64,000 bases of DNA from Ovis canadensis (GCF_042477335.2 NC_091255.1:39658501-39722500); one strand, 5' to 3'. Positions 1 to 9,029 are shown, counted from the stretch's first letter. Translations and numbers: made by a program. The notes: generated by a model from the letters alone, not told the origin.

Positions 1-170
1 TCCAGTGGAACTGTCGGTGGTGATGTAGATGCTCTGTTCAACACTATCTAATATGGCAGGCACTAGTTACGTGTGGTTTGGGGGTATTTGAAATATGGCT
101 AGTGTCACTCAGGAACTAAATCTGTAATTTTATTGAATTTAATTGAAATTTAAATAAGCACATGTCTTTT
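1..170 (+). mobile_element. hAT-like MITE relic, left end outside window
   Basis: The stretch 'atatggcaggcactagttac' through the AT-rich part ending near 170 has the layout of an old mammalian non-autonomous hAT-like element: a 'chance to be in a patient cell' type core is absent and only the typical 'gtggctagtg...aggaacta...' block and AT-rich middle remain. A second copy of the same family lies at 1779-2479. The family name is not certain. Confidence 0.4.
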
Positions 171-435
171 GTGACTTCTGAGTTGGACAGGGCAGCTCCA
201 GCCAATGCTGGGGTGCAGAATGAAGATGCTAAAACTAATTCACGGGCTTCCAAGTGGAATATCAGATTTCAGAGGAAAGGGATCTCAGATAAATAGTACT
301 ACAACATTACTGAAGCAAGTAAGAAGCCCTTATTTTTGTTGGTCAAAGCAAGTCATGTGGTCACATTTAAGGTCCACAGGAGCAGGAAGTGTAACCCTGC
401 CATAGATCAAAGTCAGGGATATGAGAAGCAGAATG
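171..435. other. intergenic sequence, nothing recognised
   Basis: No gene, RNA or clear repeat is seen. The short open frames here have no family resemblance and no coding context. Confidence 0.5.
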
Positions 436-572
436 TTCTTTCTCTTCCCCTTCCTTCTTCTTGTCCACCGTCTCTTTCTTTCTTCCCTCCTCCCTCACCT
501 TCCTCCCCCTTCCCCTCCCCTGCCTCCCTCTCTCCTTCCTCTCCCCTCCTCCCTCTTTTCAGCTTCTTCTTC
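436..572 (+). repeat. polypyrimidine (CT-rich) tract
   Basis: About 137 bases are almost entirely C and T on the plus strand, with a few interruptions such as 'gtccaccg' and the 'cag' near 560. It is low-complexity sequence able in principle to form a triplex. It lies about 4 kb upstream of the CpG-island promoter. Confidence 0.8.
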
Positions 573-944
573 AAATGAGCTTAATTGAAACGTTCAATCC
601 ATTCTTCTGGAGGTAGAAATCAAATTTCAGGTAATCTGGGGCTTCTTCATTCCACACCTCAGCCATTGCTGCCTTCTCCTTATCTCTGTTGCCGACAGCA
701 TCATGCCCAGCTCTTTCGGTGCCTTTGTAGGCCCTCCTAGCACACACGCTCACTGCACATGGCACTCTAGGTTTCGGGCACTCCAGGTCCTCCATGTGGA
801 GGGCCTCTGTCACCTTTCTGTATGACCCACAGCTATGTAATCTCCCTGTCTCCTGCCTTCCTGGACTCTACTTAAACTGTGACCTTGGGAAGGGGATGAG
901 GCAAGTCACTTTCTTAGAGATTCCTTCTGTAGTAAGCTTAGACT
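573..944. other. intergenic sequence, nothing recognised
   Basis: No feature can be supported. The 80-residue minus frame at 571-813 has no recognisable family. Confidence 0.5.
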
Positions 945-1245
945 CAGTGATGCTGCAGTAATGAACAGTCCTCTAACCTCTGACTTACAACAACAAAGGT
1001 ATTATTTTTTTCACTCCAAATGGATAACTGTGACTCTGATCCACAGCAGCCCCCAGCTGCTCATTGCTGGTATAAAGAAAGAAGGGGGTGGATCACAAAA
1101 TGACTCTTAAAGCTTCTACTTTAAAGTGGCATAAATCACCTCTGTGCATATTCTATGTCCAAGGAAAAAATCACGTGACTGATCTTGACCTCAGAAGAGG
1201 AAGTATCATCCCTTCCTATGGAGAGAGGCAGTGAAATTTTTGAAC
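945..1245 (+). repeat. old mammalian interspersed repeat, partial
   Basis: The segment has a 'cttacaacaacaaaggt' block, then 'gactcttaaagcttctactt', then a 'tggcataaatcacctctg' block. That order matches an old interspersed repeat whose last part also appears at 14785-15000. I cannot give the family name with confidence. Confidence 0.45.
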
Positions 1246-1778
1246 AATAATAAAATCAGCACATTTGTCATCAGCTTTTCCTCTCCCTGTCTCCTTTCCC
1301 ACTCCCCAATCATCATCGTCAGTATCCCACAGCTTGGGGGTTCTTTATCTAGAATATACGGGGTAGGCTACTCTTCAAACGCTGCTATTTATGGCATAGA
1401 CATCAACATTCCAAAGTCTGTAATCTTCAAACTCAAAACCCCCTTTTTTAAAAAAAAACTCTATTCTCTCACATGTGTTTCTGAAGTCTGCTTTGAGAGA
1501 TGAAAAGATTTGACACTCCTTTCTCTTTTTTTCTACACTGTCATCCCCTCCCTGGGGTAGGAAGCAGAAAAAGCCCTGGCTGCTTCTTGAATGGAGGAAA
1601 AACTCATAGGAGAACAGAAACCTGTGAAGAAACCATCAGTTAATAACATATTATTAGACCACAGTCTAGCAGGGTAGGCTGCCTTTTGAGGAGAAGCAGA
1701 ACAGAACTAAAATATCTCAGCATTGAAGGCAGAGGCTGACATGATATCGGAGTCGTCTGCCGGAGTTCTGGAGGACAA
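1246..1778. other. intergenic sequence, nothing recognised
   Basis: No gene or RNA is supported. The 90-residue frame at 1231-1503 ends in AT-rich sequence and has no recognisable domain. Confidence 0.5.
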
Positions 1779-1948
1779 GTGCTGTCCACTAGAACTTTCT
1801 GAGATGGTACGAATCTCCTAATTCTGTGCTGTTCAACACAGCAACCCCCTAGTCTCATGGGGCTATGAAGCCCTTAAAATGTGGCTAAGGTGATGGAGAA
1901 ACTAAATTTTATTACTTTTAACTTTTAAAAGTTTTAATTGGAGGATAG

Positions 1949-2272
1949 TATTTTTTTTTTTTTAAGATTTTTTTATTTGTGGCTGTTTGGGCTCGTTGTT
2001 GCTGCACAGTCTCTTCTCCATTGCTGGGAAGCGGGTGCTGCCCTTTGTTGTGCTGTGCGCTCTGCGGACTTCTCACTGTGGTGGCAGAGCTCGGACTCCT
2101 GACACATGGGCTCGGTAGTTCCAGCTCCTGGGCTCTAGAGCACAGGCTCAATAATTGTGGCAAGAGGGCTTAGTTGCTCTGCAGTATGAGGGATCTTCCA
2201 GATCAGGGATCGAACCTGTGATTCCTGCATTGGCAGGCAGATTCTTTACTACTGAGCCACCAGGGAAGCCCC
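1949..2272 (-). mobile_element. CHR-1-type tRNA-Glu-derived SINE
   Basis: A T-run at 1950-1963 is the A-tail of a minus-strand insertion. The tRNA-related head is at the right: 'agggatcgaacctgtgattc' is the box B region, and 'gagccaccagggaagcccc' is the 5' end in reverse complement. The body contains the 'ggctgtttgggctcgttgttg' region of long ruminant tRNA SINEs. Confidence 0.8.
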
Positions 2273-2286
2273 AATGTTTTAAAATT

Positions 2287-2411
2287 ATTTTTTAATTTTT
2301 AGGCTGCACCAGGTGGTGTCCAGGGATCTTAGTTCCCTGACCATCTATCGAGCTTGTGCCCCCTGCAGTGGAAGTACAGAATCTTAAACACTGGACCACC
2401 AGGGAAGTCCT
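2287..2411 (-). mobile_element. CHR-2-type SINE
   Basis: In reverse complement it starts 'aggacttccctggtggtccag' and runs through the 'ttccactgcagggggc' and 'ggaactaagatccc'-like blocks that mark CHR-2. It sits directly beside the CHR-1 copy inside the hAT-like element. Confidence 0.75.
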
Positions 2412-2479
2412 GAGGAATTACATTTTCAATTTTAATTTCAATAGCCATGTGCTGCCGTGACTGATATACTGGACACTCT

Positions 2480-3112
2480 AGACATTACGGGAGACAGTGC
2501 TACTATTAATAAAAGTCACCCAGTGTCCTTACTGCCTCACTATTATTTATACATAGAAAAACATGCTGTGACTTGGTTTTTTAAAAAAATTCTCAAAATG
2601 GAAATAACTTTAGTTTGTAGAAAAATTATATTGACATTATAGGCATAACTCAGTTAAAAGCAAATAATGCCTTAACTTATTAATTGGCTAGAGCTGCTGA
2701 CCTAATAAGCTGAGGCTAAATTCACGACTTAATTAAAGATTTCATGTTCATTCAGCCAAGACATGCCTCAAACCATCTTTCGTTCAGCTGGTCAGCAAGA
2801 TACTTAGAACCATATGTAGGACATCTTGAGACTATAATCAACCTATGCAAAATAGCCCATTGCAAAAAAAAGTTCTTTCATTTGTCAGACTAGTAATTCT
2901 GCTGTAGGAAGAGCATTTCTCTCTATTGCAATCATGCTAATCTTATTTGTAGGAAATGAAGAGGACATAATGTACTATATAGAAATTTAGATGTTACTTG
3001 ATTGTTGATAGTTTAGCAAACAGATCTCTAACTTTGCTATCTCTCAAGCGGTATTATTTCTCTATTGGAGATGAGAAAACTGACTTAGAGAGGGTATGTA
3101 CTTTCTCCCTGA
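2480..3112. other. intergenic sequence with possible MIR remnant
   Basis: No gene is seen. Around 3040-3100, 'tattggagatgagaaaactgacttagagaggg' resembles the MIR core block 'gatgaggaaactgag...agagagg', but the match is short. Confidence 0.35.
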
Positions 3113-3328
3113 AGTGAGGTGAAGTGAAGTCACTCAGTCGCATCTGACTCTTCGCGACCCCATGGACTGTAGCCTACCAGGCTCCTCCGTCTATGGGATT
3201 TTCCAGGCAAGAGTGCTGGAGTGGATTGCCATTTCCTTCTCCAGGGGATCTTCCCGAACCAGGAATCAAGCTCGGGTCTCCCGCATTGCAGGCAGACGCT
3301 TTACCGTCTGAGCCACCAGGGAAGCCCC
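3113..3328 (-). mobile_element. Bov-tA SINE
   Basis: It has the BovB-derived 3' part ('cactcagtcgcatctgactc...ccatggactgtagcc'), the 'ggcaagagtgctggagtgg' middle, and the tRNA-derived head reading 'gggcttccctggtggctcag' in reverse complement. This is a full-length unit of about 215 bases. Confidence 0.9.
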
Positions 3329-4130
3329 TAAGCTTTCTTTCTCCCTAAGGTTATATAACTGGTATTTGGAGTTGTAATACTCATATCTCTTTGATCCAAA
3401 GACCCTCCCACCCAACACACTGCTCTTACTTGGTAGATGATGATAAAACCTAACTGAAGTCACCATTGTTTTCCAAAGGATAAAGGCTGCAGAAGGTCAT
3501 GACCCCTTTTCAAAAGCCAACTGATGCTAATGCGCCACCACCATGTAGGATGCTGCTGGCCAGTCACAGCTGATGGCACTTGGTCTTCAGCAGTAATAGG
3601 GACATGAGGCTGGAGTCTAAGCCACACAAGAAAGTGATCCCAGTCAAACTGGAACCCGTGATCATGCCACTATCATTTTATTGGCTTCTGGTTACCTACT
3701 AGGTTTGTTGAGAAGCAAGCATCACACTTCTGGGATGTATGCTACACCTGGTGCAAAATCTGCCCAACACTCTTGCCCCAAGCTTAACCCAGGCCCTCAG
3801 TGTTAATCATCTGCAGCTTTATGAGCCATGTTCTTGCAGGCATGTCTTCCTTCTGGGAATTCAAAGCAGCAACACCTTACATTCTCTTAAAATACAAACA
3901 GGTGGTTTCCAGAAAGGAGGGTGGGAGGCAGGGGGCGAAAGAGGTGAAGGGGATTAAGAGGCACAAATCTCCAGTTATATGTCAGTTGTTCAGTTGCTCT
4001 GTTCTGTTGGACCTTTGCAACATAAGGGATATGGTCAGTAACATTGTAATAGCTTTGTGTGGGGACAGTTGGTTACTAGATTATGGCGGTGATCGTTTGC
4101 AAATGTCAAATCATCATGTGAGACACCTGA
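3329..4130. other. intergenic sequence, nothing recognised
   Basis: No gene, RNA or clear repeat is seen in these 800 bases. Overlapping open frames near 3739-4138 show no recognisable protein. Confidence 0.5.
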
Positions 4131-4324
4131 AGTATTAGTCCCTCAGTCCTGTCCGACTCCCTGCAATTGCAGACTGCGAGGCACCTCTCTCCATGTTCTC
4201 TAGGCAAGAATACTGGAGTGGGTAGCCATTCCCTTCTCCAAGGAGTCTTCCCAACCCAGGGGCTGAACCCAGGTCTCCTGCATTGCAGGCAGATTCTTTA
4301 CCCTCTGAGCCTCCAGGGAAACCC
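4131..4324 (-). mobile_element. Bov-tA SINE just upstream of the CpG island
   Basis: 'cctcagtcctgtccgactcc' through 'gagcctccagggaaaccc' is a diverged minus-strand Bov-tA unit. It ends about 115 bases before the CpG-rich sequence starts. Confidence 0.85.
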
Positions 4325-4519
4325 AGTACACCTGAAACTGACATGATATTGTACATGCCCTGTATTTCATTAAAAAGAAAAAAAAAGGCAATGGATGCTC
4401 CTTATTTGCTGTTGTATTCTCGGTTCCACTTTGCTATTTCTAAAGCCGGAAAACAAGGGCAGAGCCGCTGGCCCCACGTGGACACCCGGGACCGTGGCGA
4501 GGTGGGCGCCGAGCCGCGG

Positions 4520-4540
4520 AACTACAAGCCCCAGAATGCA
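4520..4540 (+). promoter_or_regulatory. ZNF143/THAP11-type promoter element
   Basis: 'actacaagccccagaatgc' matches the known ZNF143 (SBS)/THAP11 consensus 'ACTACAA..CCCAG.ATGC' at nearly every fixed position. The element is typical of CpG-island promoters close to the start site. Here it lies about 350 bases upstream of the main ATG. Confidence 0.7.
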
Positions 4541-4549
4541 CGGCGCCCT

Positions 4550-4562
4550 CTGCACAGGCGCA
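4550..4562 (+). promoter_or_regulatory. NRF1-like site
   Basis: 'tgcacaggcgcag' differs at one core position from the NRF1 consensus 'TGCGCAGGCGCA'. It sits 10 bases after the ZNF143-type element. The preceding 'gcgccctctgca' also has weak resemblance to a reverse-complement CTCF core; I do not call that separately. Confidence 0.45.
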
Positions 4563-4697
4563 GCGGGGACGCCCCCCCTCCCGGGCCAGCCGGTCAGCGG
4601 CCAGCCTGCGGAGACCCGGGTCCCGCGCCGTAGCTGGGCTAGGGGCAGCGGCCGGGGCGGACCCGGCGGCGGCGCCCAGGGCGGCCCGGGCGTGGCC

Positions 4698-4727
4698 ATG
4701 AGGGCGCCGCGGCTGCACGAGGAGTAG
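4698..4727 (+). promoter_or_regulatory. upstream ORF of 9 codons in probable 5' UTR
   Basis: An ATG in fair context ('gtggccATGa') opens nine codons ending at TAG (4725-4727). It is entirely upstream of the main ATG at 4891. It matters only if transcription starts before 4698, which the sequence alone does not settle. Confidence 0.45.
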
Positions 4728-4818
4728 GCGGTGGAGCCCCCGGGAGGGAGCCGCGAGCGGGCCAGACGGCTCGAGAGGCTCCGCAGTGCCGCCGCCCGGG
4801 AGGCTCGGCGCGGGAGCC

Positions 4819-4824
4819 ATGTAA
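4819..4824 (+). promoter_or_regulatory. minimal ATG-TAA uORF (start-stop element)
   Basis: 'gggagccATGTAAccc' puts a start codon directly before a stop codon, 66 bases before the main ATG. The context (purine at -3) is good enough for initiation. Such start-stop elements are known to stall ribosomes and lower translation of the downstream frame. Being so close to the coding start, it is very likely in the mature 5' UTR. Confidence 0.6.
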
Positions 4825-4890
4825 CCCTGCGGCGGGCTCCGGGCTGCTTCGTCCTCCCCAGCTCCGGGCTAACGCGCCAGCGGGGCCACG

Positions 4891-4943
4891 ATGAAGAAGC
4901 AGTTCAACCGCATGCGCCAGCTGGCCAACCAGACGGTGGGCAG
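4891..4943 (+). CDS. ARHGAP44: first coding exon of RICH-family BAR-RhoGAP, probably ARHGAP44 (partial)
   Basis: The ATG at 4891 (context 'gccacgATGa', A at -3) encodes MKKQFNRMRQLANQTVG and two bases of an arginine codon (AG). The exon then ends at the consensus donor CAG|gtaggt (donor 4944). This is the conserved N-terminus of RICH-family Rho GTPase-activating proteins, the start of the N-terminal BAR domain that binds curved membrane; the GAP domain for Rac/Cdc42 and the proline-rich tail are encoded by later exons outside the window. ARHGAP44 (RICH2) and ARHGAP17 (RICH1) are nearly identical here. As I recall them, ARHGAP44 has Arg and ARHGAP17 Lys at residue 9, so I prefer ARHGAP44. The CpG island around the exon, the phase-2 exon end (AG + A/G gives the family's Arg-18) and the absence of any frame continuing past the donor all support an exon rather than a processed copy. 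Rac inactivation and recycling-endosome/spine functions are family knowledge. Confidence 0.8.
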
Positions 4944-5213
4944 GTAGGTCACCCGCGGGCCGGGCGCGCGGCGGGGCTGTATCCCCCTGCGCGCGCAGGT
5001 AGGTGATGGAGCGGGCTCGCCGGCCCCCGCCGGTCCTCTGCCCTAGCTCGGGGCGTCGCTCGCGGGCGCGACCCCTCCTCCCCGAAGTTCTCTCGGACCC
5101 CCGAGCCATTCTGGATCTCTGCCCGCCGCTCCGGGGCTCTGGTTGCCAAGCGCGAAGAATGACGCATCCTTTACCTGCGTCCCCAGCTGCCCCTTCACCT
5201 TGTCCTCCCTGCA

Positions 5214-5227
5214 CCCCCCCCCCCCCC
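5214..5227 (+). repeat. poly-C run in CpG island
   Basis: Fourteen C in a row, followed by 'gccccccggg', gives dense G-runs on the minus strand that could form a G-quadruplex. Further G-rich clusters on the plus strand lie at 5366-5410 and 5606-5632. Confidence 0.8.
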
Positions 5228-5720
5228 GCCCCCCGGGACTCCCTTCACCCTCTGGCACCAGAGCGTCCTGGAAACAGGTGTTCGCTCTGATCGTGCTGGA
5301 GGCCGCCGACCCGCGGTCGCTCTTCGAAGATGCATGCCCCTCCAGCTCCGAGTTCGGGGCTCCTTGGGGGGTCCGGCGGCGCGGGGAGGGGGGGAATGTT
5401 GGGCCTGGTGGGTCGGCTTGACAGCTGAGCCTGCCCCTCCCGGGGCTCTGGCTGTGCAAGATGCTGAATCTCTTTTCCTGGCCGGGTTTGTCGAGGTGTT
5501 AGGTGGCGGGGAGAGATCGGTAGGGGTGGGGGCCGCGGCAGGGAAGGTGCTGGTGGAATGGCGCGGCAGTCGCTCGGTCCTGACACTGATTTCAGTGGCG
5601 GCTTGCTGGGGGTGGGGCGGCGGGGGTGGCGGTGAAGGCTGCAGAAGAGGCCCAACTCCTCTGGAAGATGAGATAAGCAGAAGGAAGATCACAGCCAGGT
5701 AGGGGAGGCCAGGGGCGGGG

Positions 5721-7019
5721 GGAACCCCGGCCCCAGAGTTGGAAAGAACCGGATCCTAGCGCAAGACCCCGCCGCCGACTGTCATCACCAAAATGGGCTA
5801 CATCTGGGCTAGTGTCTCCTGGGGCCGCTGTGTGGGGTGCCGGTGCCTGTTCCTGTTACATAAGGGTTCCGGTGAGTCTCTTCCCAAGCTCTGCACACAG
5901 ACTGGTTGGGTAGAGAGGGTTTTTCGTGAAACTTCTGTCCCTGGAGAGAGATTTCCGTTGCTTCTGTGGCCAAGGAATTTGGGTGTGCTGTCTTAAGGCC
6001 GGCGAAAAGAAGAGAACCCAATCTTGGGTGCAATTCAAGTGCAAGCTCAACACCTCGAGGGCCCTCCACTAGGTTTACCAAGAAACCAAATACCTTTACT
6101 GGGTGGGAAATGGAGCCCCAGCTGGCATCTGGCCAGTCGGGAGTGTGGTCCTCCTGGGGGGGCACTGAACACCCTTCTAAGCACGCTGCCCTAATTACTG
6201 TGGGCATTTGGGCGCAGGGGGGATGCGGGCGGCTTGTTAGGCTTCCAGATGGCTCCCAAGCAACCATATCTAAAATGGACTTGGATGCATTTTCCTTTTT
6301 CCCAAACACATGTGCTTTCACAGGGGGGAGAATTTATGAATAGCAGAGTCAGATTAGCCTAGATTTCTGGCATGGTATTGCCACAGATAGAGCCTCACGT
6401 GGGCTGCCTTTCCATATGTTGGATGCGGAAACCGTGTTTTCCTGTCTGGGTCATTTAGCAGATGATGGTCCAGTTGACCTGTCTTTAGTGATTGACTTCT
6501 GCATCACCCCAGGGGCTGGCATAGGTCTTCAGGTCTTCACACCAGACCAACCACGTGACCAGGGACCTATAACCTTAGACCTGGATCTCCCTTCTCACTT
6601 GGTCTTGAGGTTCCACTTCGGTCATCGAAGCAAAATGTTAGCAAGGTGTCATGCTTTCTTCCCAGTACCCCTAAAACACAGCTGTTTCTTTTCAGGACTT
6701 GTTTCAAAGTAGAACCTTGGGCATAAAACCTGATTTCCAGCCTCATCCATGGATGGAATGACCAAGGGAGAATGGAGGTTGGGTTTCAGCATAGGTACCA
6801 GGTGTTCTTACTAATTTGAAAGCATATTCTTGGAGCGCCAAGCAGCTGGTCACTAAGAGGTGCTTTCCACTTGTTTATGGAGACACTGGTGATTGCTGAC
6901 GTATGGATGAATTTTGACTCTTTATCAGGTAGCGTTGGGACCAGCTCACTGTTGTGTTAATCACTAGTCTCTCTCCATTTTGATGACGTTCTGAGTTGAG
7001 TGAACCTTTTAGGGCAAAA
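5721..7019 (+). other. intron sequence, nothing recognised
   Basis: The sequence just downstream of the CpG island appears unique: no SINE, LINE or coding signal is recognised. It is the longest repeat-poor stretch next to the promoter, so intronic regulatory elements are possible but none is shown. Confidence 0.5.
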
Positions 7020-7345
7020 ACTAGTTTGTATTATTTTGCTGCTGAAAAGGCTTCAGTGGCTTTTCATTGCCCTGAGCGCCCCAAATCTTTCCAGGGGCCT
7101 ACAAGACCCGGCCAGACGTGGCTCCCTTCTGGTCTTTTCATTCTCCTTCTGTTCCGCTGACCCCTCCCCTCCTCCTCTGTGCTCCATCGACGGCGGCCTT
7201 CCTTGCCCCAAACGCACCAAGCTCACTTCAGTCTGGGGATCTTGCTCCAGGTGTTTCCCACTTTCCCTGCTTGGCTAAGGGTCTGCTCTTCCTGCATGCC
7301 TCTTCCTCTTCATCCAGGTCGTTGCTCAAAGACTTGAGAGGGCCC
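7020..7345 (+). mobile_element. L2 LINE 3' fragment
   Basis: 'aaggcttcagtggcttttcattgcc', 'ggcctacaagacccggcc' and 'cgcaccaagctcacttcagtctggg' follow the order of the well-known L2 ORF2 C-terminal and 3' region (cttccattgcc / cctacaaggccc / ccaagctcattcctgcctc). The copy is old and heavily diverged. Confidence 0.65.
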
Positions 7346-8219
7346 CTTCCCCTCTTCCCACTCCCCCCATCATCTTGTTCATTTTTGTCACAGCACTCAT
7401 CGCTCTTTGAAATGCTCTTCTTTTTCATTTTTTTTTTTTGATTTCTTACAAGCACGAAACTGTAGAATGTACCTACTGCTGTTGTATGCTCAGTGTGTAT
7501 AGTGCAGTGCCTTCTAGGCAGTTGGTCCTCAGTTCATGGTTGCTGATTAATCCAGTTGACCATGGGGTCCATGCAGGTAAGTAAAAGGGGGCAGTCACTT
7601 TCTCTTACGGAGAACGTACCAAGGCATGATCCTAACGCTGCTTCTTAATTTCTTGACTCGGTAGAAGCAGTGGGATTGGATGCTTGGAATTTAGGTGTGG
7701 GGTTGGTGGACCACCTATTGGTGATGCTTTAACAAGCCACTGGATGCTTGCCCTGTGTGTCTTTGAAAGGATGATATTCTTGTCTTTGAGGGAGGGCAAA
7801 GAGATGCGAGGGTGGTCCTACCTCTTGGCATCTCACCCGGCTTGCCTTCTGTAAGTGGTAGGTTCTGGACGTCTTCTGAATATAAAACTGCCAGGGATCA
7901 GATCCAGTCTCTTTAACGAGGAAATTCTGTACTTACACATACCTTATGGAGTTAGCAGTATTTTCTCTTGAAGTGAGTACTTCTCTGTAGAGAGGGTGCC
8001 AGCAACTGGGAAAAGTTTCAAGCCCACTGCAGTTAACTGGGAAAAGTGTCGTCTCCTCCTTGGTTTGCTTCTCCCATCTGTGCATAGATTCCTTCTCCTC
8101 TCCGTTCACTGCAGCCCATCTTTTGGGAAGCATCTCTCGACTTTCCAGACTGTACCACCAAGCGCCTCGTGGTTCCAGGTAGCACTGGCTTTCGAGTGGG
8201 ATGGATCTGGCTGGATGGT
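7346..8219 (+). other. intron sequence, nothing recognised
   Basis: No gene or clear repeat. It includes a T-rich stretch at 7420-7440. Confidence 0.5.
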
Positions 8220-8330
8220 TACTGACTACAGGATCTTGAGCTGGGCTCTGCTCTTTAGTTTCCTCATCTGCAAAATGGGCATAATAAGGGTTGTGCTGAG
8301 GTGATGTAATAGGAAAGGACCTTTTGTATT
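8220..8330 (+). mobile_element. MIR SINE fragment
   Basis: 'tagtttcctcatctgcaaaatgggcataataa' followed by 'ggttgtgctgaggtgatgtaat' matches the conserved MIR 3' block (cagtttcctcatctgtaaaatgggg ataata...). Confidence 0.7.
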
Positions 8331-8593
8331 CTATGACAAGTTCATCACTAAAGGGATGTTGCCAGTAAGCTTAAATTACACATAATGACCCGTCTCTGGG
8401 AGTCCTGCCCCCCAGGTCCTGAGCATTAAGCCAAAATACCTTAGTTTAGCTTCCGGGAAACTTCCTGATCAAGCTCACCTGTGAATGACTGCAGGGAGAA
8501 AGAAAGTAACACATCCCTTCTGGAGGCTAACCCAAACCAAGAAATGTTTGACTTTACTGTCCGTCCCCCCGCCTTTTTTTTTTTTTTTTTTTT

Positions 8594-8774
8594 AGTATTA
8601 ATGTAAAAGAAGCCTGAATTCGAACTCAGGCGAGATGGATCTTTGGGACATGAGTCCACCATCTTCTTGGTTTGCTGGCTTTCCAAATAAAGTCACTATT
8701 CCTTGGTCCAACAGCTCCTCTCTCAATTTATTGGCCTCTTGTGTGGCGAGCAGTACAAGCTTGGACTCAGTACC
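8594..8774 (+). mobile_element. partial endogenous retroviral LTR, R-U5 side
   Basis: After a 20-T run (8574-8593) comes a weakened TATA-like 'tgtaaaaga' at about 8602, the R region, an AATAAA at 8686-8691, and a U5-like end '...ttggactcagtacc' near 8774. The order TATA, polyadenylation signal, U5 is that of a gammaretrovirus-like LTR, and the wording resembles ruminant BTLTR-type sequences. The U3 part is missing and is replaced by the T-run. No gag, pol or env coding sequence follows, so this is a truncated solo LTR fragment. Confidence 0.6.
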
Positions 8775-9029
8775 AGTGATGTTGTGATTGTGGCAATGAG
8801 GTCATGGGATTAGACCCAGAAAGCACCCAAAACCATGCTCAGCCAAGGCATGCTTCATAAATAGTAGCCACAAGTACCTTTGGGCAGATGCCATTCCTGG
8901 CTTGTATGCTTATTCTTTCATTCAGTAAATGCTTATTGGATGCCTGCTGTTTGCCAGGCTCTGTACTTGTTCACGAACTGTTGCTGTGCAGAGTAAACAA
9001 AACCCGTTTCTCTTGTGTGCTGTAATTTT
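8775..9029 (+). other. intron sequence with possible short old repeat
   Basis: 'cattcagtaaatgcttattggatgcc' at about 8920-8950 has the flavour of an MIR/L2 end ('...aataaatgtttattgaatgcc'), too short to name. Confidence 0.35.

Larger units (their letters stand above)
1779..2479 (+). mobile_element. hAT-like MITE split by two CHR SINEs
   Basis: The left end 'agtgctgtccact' (from 1779) and the right end 'actggacactctag' (about 2468-2479) are imperfect inverted repeats of each other. The halves 1779-1948 and 2412-2479 join into one AT-rich element once the SINEs at 1949-2411 are removed. This is the same family as positions 1-170. Confidence 0.5.
4440..5720. promoter_or_regulatory. ARHGAP44: CpG island promoter
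   Basis: From about 4440 the sequence changes from AT-rich intergenic DNA to GC-rich, CpG-dense DNA, with many CGG, GCG and CCGG groups and no TATA box near the exon. This lasts to about 5720 and spans the first coding exon and its donor. That is the usual layout of a broadly active, TATA-less mammalian promoter. Transcription probably starts somewhere in 4550-4800. I see no initiator strong enough to fix the base. Confidence 0.85.

Noticed and set aside
2200-2272. box A/box B tRNA promoter signals in many places (for example 'gggatcgaacc')
   Set aside because: They all lie in the tRNA-derived heads of CHR or Bov-tA SINEs with long non-tRNA bodies and tails, so they are not tRNA genes.
4731-5006. 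Frame overlapping the first exon as an alternative start
   Set aside because: Its first codon is GTG, not ATG, and it reads through the splice donor in a different frame from the recognisable protein.
5000-5010. Second 'caggtaggtga' at about 4997-5007 as the real exon end
   Set aside because: Using it would add sequence that does not match the family and would include an in-frame TAG (4945-4947 read from the exon's phase); the first donor gives the exact family exon end with Arg-18 split in phase 2.
4639-5459. Long overlapping frames of 90-191 residues on both strands in the CpG island
   Set aside because: GC-rich DNA has few stop codons. The frames are Pro/Arg/Gly/Ala-rich with no domain, and they overlap the real exon and its splice donor.
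8611-8640. tRNA-like T-arm 'gcctgaattcgaactcaggc' suggesting a tRNA gene on the minus strand
   Set aside because: The 20-base palindromic stem-loop mimics a T-arm with GTTCGAA, but no acceptor, D-arm or anticodon arm pairs around it. The TATA-like site and AATAAA on either side explain it better as the R region of an LTR.
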